This document shows, piece after piece, positions 1-5,796 of a stretch of DNA of 5,948 nt. The stretch is taken from positions 1 to 5,948 of the forward strand of contig WTKG01000146.1 in assembly GCA_011524475.1 (NCBI GenBank), given 5' to 3'. A program made the translations under genes and the position numbers. Source of the DNA: Demequinaceae bacterium. GTDB lineage: Bacteria; Actinomycetota; Actinomycetes; Actinomycetales; Demequinaceae. Each line of letters starts with the position of its first letter. The first letter of the stretch is position 1. A model generated the notes under the pieces. It had not been told where the DNA came from and made no database searches. It worked only from the letters and a program-made list of their open reading frames with translations.

Positions 1-2
1 GA

Positions 3-191
3 ACGGCCCGCTTCCCCGCAGCGTTGCTCCTAAAGAGGGCAGGACAGCTCCTCAACGCGCTATGCCTCCCACTATTCGACCCAAAGAAAAACGACCCCGC
101 CCCGCCCAGGAGAACATTCCTCCGGCAGGCGACTAGATGCGACAATGGAGACTTACACATGGAGCTAGGGGGCGTGACGCATCATGAGTGA
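3..191 (+). CDS. possible 3' end of an upstream gene (5' partial), unrecognised
   Basis: Frame 3 is open from the window edge to a TGA at 189-191, giving 62 residues. By my count about two thirds of the codons end in G or C, more than in the competing open frame 2 (2-136). The translation starts with an amphipathic, Leu/Ala-rich stretch, passes through a Pro/Lys/Arg-rich part and ends in THHE. I recognise no domain. If real, its stop lies 8 bases past the kinase ATG (184), which would allow translational coupling. The alternative is that this is simply the kinase leader. In Mycobacterium the gene before pknL (Rv2175c) is divergent, and nothing in the reverse frames here resembles it. A short version could also start at ATG 159 or GTG 174 (GGAG at 161-164 sits 9 bases before the GTG). 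Confidence 0.22.
   Translation, partial: TARFPAALLLKRAGQLLNALCLPLFDPKKNDPAPPRRTFLRQATRCDNGDLHMELGGVTHHE
21..58. repeat. short inverted repeat upstream of the kinase
   Basis: GCGTTG at 21-26 is matched by its exact reverse complement CAACGC at 53-58, with 26 bases between them. The interior also carries a direct repeat of GCTCCT (26-31 and 47-52) and a small AGGA/TCCT pairing. No T-run follows, so an intrinsic terminator is not supported. A regulatory role is possible, but six-base arms of this kind can arise by chance. Confidence 0.2.
166..172 (+). promoter_or_regulatory. candidate ribosome binding site for the kinase
   Basis: The purine-rich TAGGGGG ends 11 bases before the ATG at 184 and is the only plausible Shine-Dalgarno match for that start. 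It is weak. The stronger GGAG at 161-164 is 19 bases away, too far for this ATG, but well spaced for the GTG at 174, which is in another frame and ends at 191. Confidence 0.3.
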
Positions 192-2163
192 GTCCAAGCG
201 ACTACTCGCCAATCGCTATGAACTCGGAGACCTCATCGGTCGCGGGGGCATGGCGCAGGTACGTGTTGCCTACGACACTCGCCTTGGCCGCACAGTGGCT
301 ATCAAGTTGTTGCGCTCCGAATATCTGCGGGATCCGTCATTCCACACCCGGTTCCGCCGTGAAGCACAGGCTGCGGGCGGTCTCAATCACCCGTCGATCG
401 TTGCCGTGTATGACACCGGCGAGGAACAGGTGATGACCTCTACCGGAGAGCGCACTACAGTCCCCTACATCGTCATGGAGTACGTCGAGGGTCACACCGT
501 GCGAGACATTCTCAAAGATGGCTCAGCGGCACCTATCGACGAAGCTGTAGAAATCATGGCGGGCGTACTGAGCGCACTCGAATACTCCCACGCCGCTGGT
601 CTTGTGCATCGAGACATCAAGCCGGCAAACGTGATGCTCACTCCGACCGGGGCAATCAAAGTCATGGACTTTGGCATCGCCCGTGCACTTGCAGACGTGG
701 GCCAAACGATGACTCATACTCAAGCCGTCGTCGGCACTGCACAGTATCTGTCTCCCGAGCAGGCTCGTGGAGAAGAAGTCGATGCCCGTTCTGACCTCTA
801 TTCGGCTGGCTGCCTGCTGTTTGAACTGCTCTGCGGACGCCCACCATTTGTGGGTGAATCTCCCGTAGCAGTGGCATATCAACACGTGCGCGAAGAACCA
901 CCCCGCCCATCGGAATTCGCCCCTGACGTCCCGGCAGAACTAGACCAGGTGGTGATGCGCGCGCTCGCAAAGGATCCCGCTCAGCGCTACCAAACTGCAC
1001 AAGAGTTTTTGGCTGACCTCAATGCGGTGTTGGCGGGAACTCTGCCCGGGGTTCCTCCTCAGACCATGGGTTCTGGATCGGGAGCCATGGCAGTAGCCAA
1101 CGGCGTAGCAGCTAATTCCGCAATGGGCACTGGCACCGGAATGGCTACCACAGGGGTGGACACAGCAAGCAACGCAGAGCCAGAGTTTGAGTACGTCGAC
1201 GAGCGCACAGAACGCCGTCGCCAAATTCGCAACATTGGCATCCTGGCAGCCGCTGGTCTGCTTGCCGCCGCCGCCATTTTCGGATTATTTAGATTCGTGT
1301 CTTCCCCCGGTGCGGGGCCAGGAGTCACGGTCGTAAACGTTCCCGACGTGGTGAATATGACCGAGGAACGAGCGGTGGACACGTTAGAGAGTTTCCAACT
1401 GCTTCCTGTGGTGCAGTACGAATCTTCAGATGAGGTACCCCAAGGGCTCGTGATTCGCACTGATCCCACTGCGCAAACGGAAGTAAGCCCCAATTCGACT
1501 ATCGCGGTCTACGTTTCCACTGGAGCTGTAGAAATCGAAATCCCCTCCGTACGGGGATTAACGGAAGAAGCTGCCCGGGCTTTGTTAGAGGATCTAGACC
1601 TGGTCGTGATCGGTACCGAAACCGACAATTCAGACCCAGTAATCGAAGAAGGCCGGGTCACTAAAACAGACCCGGCAGAAGGAACCGTCGTGGGGTCCAT
1701 GTCTGAGGTGATCTTGTTCATCTCGAGCGGCAAAATCTTGCTACCAGACCTTGTGGGTCTCACCAGGGAAGACGCAGAGGCCACACTCTTTGACTTAGGA
1801 ATGTCCTACAACGTGACGGTGGTACAAACGAATTCCTTCGCCGAAGGAACCGTATTTTCTCAGGATCCAGAACCTGGCCTAGTGAACGTAGATGTCACGG
1901 TAGAAATCGAAGTTGCTACTCCCGTTGTGAAGGTAAATGTGCCCGACCTGGTAGGAGACGCAGAGGCAATAGCGATCTCGTCTCTGCAGAGTGTGGGACT
2001 AGTCGCACAAAAGTCGGAAAGTTTCTCGTGTGACGTGAGCGCGGGGCTCGTGATTTCGACTACTCCCGCAGCAGGAACAGAAGTCAAAGAAGGCTCCTCT
2101 GTCACGTACGTGCTATCTCTAGGCGAAGATCCTGATGACCCGTGCACCGGCGGGGGACCCTAG
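184..2163 (+). CDS. pknB: PASTA-domain serine/threonine protein kinase (PknB/PknL/Stk type)
   Basis: A transmembrane eukaryotic-type kinase. Family members sense peptidoglycan fragments or lipid II outside the cell and phosphorylate proteins of growth, division and wall synthesis. Residues 12-285 form the catalytic domain: glycine loop GRGGMAQV (19-26), Lys41 in VAIK, Glu60 in RREAQ, HRDIKPAN (142-149, catalytic Asp144), DFG (162-164), likely autophosphorylation threonines 177 and 179, and GTAQYLSPEQARG (184-196). This closely resembles mycobacterial PknB. A Gly/Ala/Met-rich linker (about 286-331) and an Arg-rich patch (341-349) precede one transmembrane helix (about 351-372). Four PASTA repeats follow at about 383-446, 450-516, 518-577 and 583-647, then a short tail. 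The only extracellular cysteines are 616 and 654. The symbol reflects resemblance of the kinase domain. Its position beside a prenyl synthase instead suggests the pknL locus; corynebacterial PknL also carries PASTA repeats. Confidence 0.95.
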   Translation: MSESKRLLANRYELGDLIGRGGMAQVRVAYDTRLGRTVAIKLLRSEYLRDPSFHTRFRREAQAAGGLNHPSIVAVYDTGEEQVMTSTGERTTVPYIVMEYVEGHTVRDILKDGSAAPIDEAVEIMAGVLSALEYSHAAGLVHRDIKPANVMLTPTGAIKVMDFGIARALADVGQTMTHTQAVVGTAQYLSPEQARGEEVDARSDLYSAGCLLFELLCGRPPFVGESPVAVAYQHVREEPPRPSEFAPDVPAELDQVVMRALAKDPAQRYQTAQEFLADLNAVLAGTLPGVPPQTMGSGSGAMAVANGVAANSAMGTGTGMATTGVDTASNAEPEFEYVDERTERRRQIRNIGILAAAGLLAAAAIFGLFRFVSSPGAGPGVTVVNVPDVVNMTEERAVDTLESFQLLPVVQYESSDEVPQGLVIRTDPTAQTEVSPNSTIAVYVSTGAVEIEIPSVRGLTEEAARALLEDLDLVVIGTETDNSDPVIEEGRVTKTDPAEGTVVGSMSEVILFISSGKILLPDLVGLTREDAEATLFDLGMSYNVTVVQTNSFAEGTVFSQDPEPGLVNVDVTVEIEVATPVVKVNVPDLVGDAEAIAISSLQSVGLVAQKSESFSCDVSAGLVISTTPAAGTEVKEGSSVTYVLSLGEDPDDPCTGGGP

Positions 2164-2201
2164 CCTGAGAAACGGCGGAAGTGAAGAAGGCCCTCCACGC
2201 A

Positions 2202-2207
2202 TAGACT
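2202..2207 (+). promoter_or_regulatory. candidate -10 element for a leaderless crtE transcript
   Basis: TAGACT matches the actinobacterial -10 pattern TANNNT. Its last T lies 7 bases before the crtE GTG at 2214, so transcription would begin at or next to the start codon. No Shine-Dalgarno sequence sits near that codon; the nearest purine run (GAAGAAGG, 2183-2190) is 23 bases upstream. I see no TTGACA-like -35 at 16-18 bases spacing. If used, this promoter would separate the crt operon from the kinase gene, although read-through is also possible because no terminator is visible in the gap. Confidence 0.45.
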
Positions 2208-2228
2208 GACCACGTGACCCGCGTGACC
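2207..2228 (+). repeat. three TGACC direct repeats across the crtE start
   Basis: TGACC occurs at 2207-2211, 2215-2219 and 2224-2228, and a perfect palindrome CACGTG covers 2211-2216. The cluster overlaps the proposed transcription start and the first codons of crtE. It could be an operator, but part of it is set by coding (two GTG-ACC codon pairs), so chance is a fair explanation. Confidence 0.25.
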
Positions 2229-3296
2229 AAAGTCGATACTTTAGATAATCGCGTTCGTGCGCAGTTGCCGCGCGTGTTCTCTTTAATCACTGAGCACATC
2301 GAAACCGGTGCCAGTGAAATTCCAGAGGCCGGGGTTCAATACTCCTCGTTGTGGCACGTGTTGGGCGCACAATTTGGCGGAGGAAAAAGCATCCGCCCTT
2401 CACTCACGCTTGCGGCTTATCACGGCCTCGGAGGAAAAGACGACGACGCGCCTATTCCCGTTGCCGCGGCAATGGAAATGCTTCACATCGCGATGTTGGT
2501 ACACGATGACATCATTGATCGGGATGAGGTGCGTCGAGGGCGCCCCAATATTGCGGGTACCCGGCGTGCAGAACTCGCCTCTTCAGACAACACTCCTGAT
2601 CAGATAGAAAACTCAGTGCTGGCAACAGCGCTGCTGGGGGGTGACGTCGCGATCGCTTCTGCCTATGACTTGATCGCTTCCGCACCGCTACCGGCTCACC
2701 ACCGAATCGCCTGCCTTGGTCTCGTAACACGCGCCATCCGCACCACCATCGCGGGTGAATTACTGGACGCGCATAGCGAACTTGTAGATATCTCTGATTC
2801 CGATCCGCTGTTAATTGCCCAACTCAAAACGGCCACATATACGTGCGTGGTTCCGCTGCTTGCCGGGGCAGAGCTTGCCGGAGGCGACCCCACCTTGATC
2901 GCGCATCTGGAAGAAGCGGGGTTGTCTATGGGGCTCAGTTTCCAACTCATCGATGATGACTTGGGGATTTTTGGTGACCCTGAAGTCACGGGAAAGTCTG
3001 TGATTTCTGACCTCAGAGCAGGCAAGCGAACAGAGATGGTGCAACGGGCATGTACTCACGGAACTCCTGCGCAGGTAGAGGCGCTGCGCAGGCTTGTGGG
3101 GGATCCACACCTCGATGACGAAGGCGCTGCGCAGGCACGCGAGATTCTGGAATCAAGCGGAGCCCGACAGATGACTCTGGATATCGCTCGTGACCATGCC
3201 CGCAAGGCCCGCACCCTGTGTTCCGAGCGGATTCCCGCACCCTTGTCGGGATACCTCACCACCATGATTGGGGCGCTCGAGGAACGAGTCTCGTGA
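2214..3296 (+). CDS. crtE: polyprenyl diphosphate synthase, probably geranylgeranyl diphosphate synthase
   Basis: A class I trans-isoprenyl diphosphate synthase of 360 residues. It condenses isopentenyl diphosphate with allylic primers in the cytosol to give the C20 precursor for CrtB. Visible motifs are GGKSIRP (56-62, IPP-binding Lys58 and Arg61; the usual second basic residue is Ser59), the first Asp-rich motif DDIID (98-102) followed by RRGRP (107-111), Lys205-Thr206, FQ (243-244) and the second Asp-rich region DDDLGIFGD (247-255), then TGKSVISDLRAGKRT (259-273). The last Asp of the second DDxxD is Gly251, as is common in actinobacterial IdsA/CrtE proteins. Ala93 and Met94 before the first motif are not aromatic, so they do not enforce a short product, and chain length cannot be fixed from sequence. 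The start is GTG 2214; another in-frame GTG lies at 2223. The stop overlaps the crtB start (GTGA). The operon supports CrtE; an IdsA-type role in general prenyl supply is also possible. Confidence 0.92.
   Translation: MTRVTKVDTLDNRVRAQLPRVFSLITEHIETGASEIPEAGVQYSSLWHVLGAQFGGGKSIRPSLTLAAYHGLGGKDDDAPIPVAAAMEMLHIAMLVHDDIIDRDEVRRGRPNIAGTRRAELASSDNTPDQIENSVLATALLGGDVAIASAYDLIASAPLPAHHRIACLGLVTRAIRTTIAGELLDAHSELVDISDSDPLLIAQLKTATYTCVVPLLAGAELAGGDPTLIAHLEEAGLSMGLSFQLIDDDLGIFGDPEVTGKSVISDLRAGKRTEMVQRACTHGTPAQVEALRRLVGDPHLDDEGAAQAREILESSGARQMTLDIARDHARKARTLCSERIPAPLSGYLTTMIGALEERVS
3279..3282 (+). promoter_or_regulatory. ribosome binding site deciding the crtB start
   Basis: GAGG inside the end of crtE lies 10 bases before GTG 3293. 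It supports that start over the upstream in-frame start at 3218, which would overlap crtE by 79 bases and add 25 residues with no family counterpart. Confidence 0.6.
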
Positions 3297-4165
3297 ACTC
3301 TCCCCACCCTCGTGGCGACAACCGCACCTCTCTCGAGCTCTATCACCGCAGCACTCACGAGGCTGCCGCGGTGATGTTGCGCCGCTACTCTTCTTCTTTT
3401 TCGCTCGGCACTCGAGTGCTGGGTCAGCCGCAGCGCTCCATGATCGAAGATGTCTATGCCTTGGTGCGCCTGGCCGACGAGATAGTGGACACCTACCGAG
3501 GCGCAGATGCGAAAGCGCTGTTACGTGCTCTGGAAAAGGATGTGATGGCCACGCTGAAGCGCGGATATTCCACCAATCTGGTGGTGAATGCATTCGCCCG
3601 CACGGCGGTAAAGGTAGGAATAGATAAGACCCAGATCAGACCATTTTTTGCTTCGATGGAGATGGACCTTGCGCGGACGGAACATGATGAGAAATCCTTC
3701 CGCACCTACGTCTTTGGCTCTGCGGAAGTGGTGGGGGAAATGTGCCTCCATGTTTTTTTACACGGCACTGGCCGCACCGCTACGCCCCGGGCCATTACCG
3801 GTGCCCGCACCCTAGGTTCGGCATATCAAAAGGTGAATTTTCTGCGGGATCTCGCCACAGATTTCGAGGAACTTGGTCGCAGTTATTTCCCTGGCGTGAC
3901 TCCCGACAGTCTGGACGAAGCACAGGTACGGGCTCTCGCGGACGACTGCGGTCGGGATCTTGACGCTGCCCGCGAGTGCTTAGACGAACTTCCTCCACGC
4001 CCCCGCTTTGCTGTCCGCGCCACCATAGAAATTTATGGAGAGCTCTTGAAGAAAATCCGCCGCACCCCCGCATCGCGACTCCTCACCACCCGTGTACGGG
4101 TGACAGCGGGGCGCAAGCTGTGGCTCACGGGCAAAGCAGCACTGGTCACTGCAGGAAGCAGGTAG
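3293..4165 (+). CDS. crtB: phytoene synthase (squalene/phytoene synthase family)
   Basis: Joins two geranylgeranyl diphosphates head to head, through prephytoene diphosphate, to make phytoene; acts at the inner face of the membrane. With the GTG start at 3293 the protein has 290 residues, the usual size for CrtB. Motifs: YSSSFSLGTRVL (32-43), the first Asp-rich motif DEIVD (62-66) after YALVRLA, MEMDL (122-126), the helix FGSAEVVGEMCLHVF (141-155), and the second Asp-rich motif NFLRDLATD (182-190) followed by GRSYFPG (195-201). All expected metal-binding aspartates are present. The start overlaps the crtE stop by 4 bases (GTGA), and the stop is 2 bases before crtI, so translation is probably coupled. 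One oddity is a run of seven T at 3753-3759, reading as the slippery heptamer T TTT TTA in frame (see that entry). Confidence 0.95.
   Translation: MNSPHPRGDNRTSLELYHRSTHEAAAVMLRRYSSSFSLGTRVLGQPQRSMIEDVYALVRLADEIVDTYRGADAKALLRALEKDVMATLKRGYSTNLVVNAFARTAVKVGIDKTQIRPFFASMEMDLARTEHDEKSFRTYVFGSAEVVGEMCLHVFLHGTGRTATPRAITGARTLGSAYQKVNFLRDLATDFEELGRSYFPGVTPDSLDEAQVRALADDCGRDLDAARECLDELPPRPRFAVRATIEIYGELLKKIRRTPASRLLTTRVRVTAGRKLWLTGKAALVTAGSR
3754..3760 (+). other. slippery heptamer T TTT TTA within crtB
   Basis: In the crtB frame the bases read as the codons TTT TTA preceded by T, the X XXY YYZ form used for -1 frameshifting. A -1 slip after Leu156 would add 67 residues and stop at the TGA 3961-3963, giving a 223-residue protein without the second Asp-rich motif. 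A stem of CGGGC with GCCCG lies downstream, but farther away than the usual 5-9 bases. The sequence pattern is certain; its function is not shown. Confidence 0.25.
4153..4156 (+). promoter_or_regulatory. ribosome binding site deciding the crtI start
   Basis: AGGA in the last codons of crtB lies 11 bases before GTG 4168, and a second purine run (AGCAGG) is nearer. It supports initiation exactly where the FAD-binding strand begins, not at the in-frame GTG 3976 deep inside crtB. Confidence 0.5.
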
Positions 4166-4167
4166 CG

Positions 4168-5796
4168 GTGGAGGTCGTCGTAATCGGAGGTGGCGTAGGT
4201 GGGCTGGCCACCGCCGGCTTGTTGGCGCGCGGAGGGGCCACCGTCACCCTGATCGAGGCACAAGATTCCCTGGGGGGGCGTGCCGGCAGGCTCAGCATTG
4301 ACGGATACACGTTCGATACCGGGCCGAGTTGGTACCTCATGCCGGAAGCCTTTGAACAATATTTTCACTCGATGGGTCGCGACATTCACGACTACCTAGA
4401 CTTACAACGCCTTGACCCCAGGTATCGAGTGTTCTTTGAACAAGACGACACCGCGGACGTTCTTGATGTGCGCGATGACGCCCAGGCGAACTGGGACGCG
4501 TTCGAGCAGATGTCTCCTGGAGCTGGCGCGGCTATGAAGAAGTACGCGCACAACTCTCGCCGGCTGTACCGTCTGGCCCTTGACGCATTTTTGTACACCA
4601 CCTTCAAGAACCCGCTGCGAAGCATGACGAGGAAGGCCCTCCGCCGGCTTCCTTCCCTTGCCTCCTACCTCACGAGCAGCCTGCACCGCATCACGTCACG
4701 CGCGGTGTCCGATCAACGCTTGCAGCAATTGTTGGGCTTCCATGCCGTGTTCCTGGGATCGTCGCCCAAGCGTGCACCGGCACTGTATTCACTGATGAGC
4801 CACCTCGATCTGATCGAAGGGGTGCGGTATCCCGCAGGCGGGTTCTATTCCGTGATCGCCGCATTAGAACAGGTAGCGCGAGAAGAAGGCGTCACGATCC
4901 GCACGGGCACGCCCGTCACAAAGATTCTGGTGGACCAGGATCGTGGTGTGACTACGGGGGTGATGCTGGAAGGCGGCGAAACCCTGAACGCCGACCTGGT
5001 GGTTTCTGGAGCAGACATGCATCACACCGAGACGGTTTTGCTGGAAGCCCCGTTCCGCACGCATCCCGAGACATCATGGAAGGGTCGCTCCCCAGGAGTG
5101 TCTGCGTTGTTGGTGATGGCTGGATTCCCTGAAAAGATTCCTGAGCTCGACCATCACAACTTGTTTTTTACTCGCGACTGGGAAGCCAACTTCAACAAAA
5201 TTGTGGGAGACGGCACGTTGGAGCCGCCCATTCCTGCGTCGATATACGTCTCGAAGGTCACACAGACAGAGCCGAGTGCGGCTCCTGAAGGATGCGAAAA
5301 CTTGGTGATGCTCGTGCCCTTCCCTGCAGACCCCGAGATAGGTCGCACGGTGGACAGCCGCGCCCACATGGAAGACATCGCGCGTCAGTATTGGGATCAG
5401 GTGGGTTCCTGGGCAGGCATCTCGCGCCTAGGGGAACGGGTGGACATCAAAGCAATCTTGACTCCGTCATATTTTGCAGATCAACTGCACGCCTGGAAGG
5501 GCTCCGCGCTGGGCCTAGAACACACCTTGGGGCAGTCGGCGCTGTTCCGCCCCTCCAACGTCTCTGGCAAAGTCGCAAATCTGTTGTACGTGGGGTCGTC
5601 TACTGTGCCGGGAATCGGGGTCCCTATTTGCCTGATCTCTGCCGAGCTGGTGGTCAAAAGGCTGCTCGGAGATACATCGGCGGCAGCGACCGCACAACCT
5701 TTTGCTCCGGGATTCCTCACGGACGCGCATGCGGCCGGACGTCTGTCGGTACCGGTCACGCAGCGCAATCATTCGGGTTCGAGGAAGACGCCATGA
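4168..5796 (+). CDS. crtI: phytoene desaturase (CrtI-type, FAD-dependent)
   Basis: A membrane-associated flavoprotein that introduces double bonds into phytoene, in this family usually four steps to all-trans lycopene. From GTG 4168 it has 542 residues, close to other actinobacterial CrtI proteins. The dinucleotide-binding fold starts at once: GGGVGG (7-12), acidic Glu30 at the end of the second strand, GGRAG (36-40) and FDTGPSWYLMP (49-59). The conserved C-terminal FAD/substrate segment is YVGSSTVPGIGVP (474-486), followed by the last helix to about 498. About 44 further residues (499-542), rich in Ala, Pro and charged residues, extend past the conserved core and look disordered. The gene starts 2 bases after crtB and its TGA overlaps the next ATG (ATGA). 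With a heterodimeric-type cyclase downstream, lycopene is the likely product, but the number of desaturation steps cannot be read from sequence. Confidence 0.95.
   Translation: MEVVVIGGGVGGLATAGLLARGGATVTLIEAQDSLGGRAGRLSIDGYTFDTGPSWYLMPEAFEQYFHSMGRDIHDYLDLQRLDPRYRVFFEQDDTADVLDVRDDAQANWDAFEQMSPGAGAAMKKYAHNSRRLYRLALDAFLYTTFKNPLRSMTRKALRRLPSLASYLTSSLHRITSRAVSDQRLQQLLGFHAVFLGSSPKRAPALYSLMSHLDLIEGVRYPAGGFYSVIAALEQVAREEGVTIRTGTPVTKILVDQDRGVTTGVMLEGGETLNADLVVSGADMHHTETVLLEAPFRTHPETSWKGRSPGVSALLVMAGFPEKIPELDHHNLFFTRDWEANFNKIVGDGTLEPPIPASIYVSKVTQTEPSAAPEGCENLVMLVPFPADPEIGRTVDSRAHMEDIARQYWDQVGSWAGISRLGERVDIKAILTPSYFADQLHAWKGSALGLEHTLGQSALFRPSNVSGKVANLLYVGSSTVPGIGVPICLISAELVVKRLLGDTSAAATAQPFAPGFLTDAHAAGRLSVPVTQRNHSGSRKTP
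5781..5784 (+). promoter_or_regulatory. ribosome binding site for the lycopene cyclase subunit
   Basis: GAGG within the last codons of crtI is 8 bases before ATG 5793, an ideal spacing. Together with the ATGA overlap it indicates coupled translation of crtI and the cyclase gene. Confidence 0.65.

Noticed and set aside
141..146. GACAAT as a -10 element for the kinase
   Set aside because: It departs from TANNNT at the first base and has no recognisable -35 at the right distance, so it is too weak to list.
1..160. Divergent Rv2175c-like gene on the minus strand
   Set aside because: One reverse frame is open from an ATG at 160, but its translation is Ser/Arg/Gly-rich and does not resemble the Rv2175c family.
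2164..2213. Terminator between the kinase and crtE
   Set aside because: No GC-rich stem followed by a T-run is present in the 50-base gap.
3218..3292. Upstream in-frame extension of crtB (25 extra residues)
   Set aside because: It lies entirely inside crtE, the added residues do not resemble a CrtB N-terminus, and GTG 3293 has a good ribosome site and the GTGA overlap.
3153..3593. 146-codon antisense open frame across crtE/crtB
   Set aside because: Its translation is Arg/Ser/Pro-rich with no recognisable domain, and it is the shadow of two well-supported genes. The same holds for the other antisense open frames in the window.
3976..4167. Upstream in-frame extension of crtI (64 extra residues)
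   Set aside because: It overlaps crtB throughout. The FAD-binding strand begins directly after GTG 4168, as expected for this family.
5164..5169. Six-T run in crtI as a second slippery site
   Set aside because: The run codes Phe-Phe in frame after a G and does not make an X XXY YYZ heptamer.
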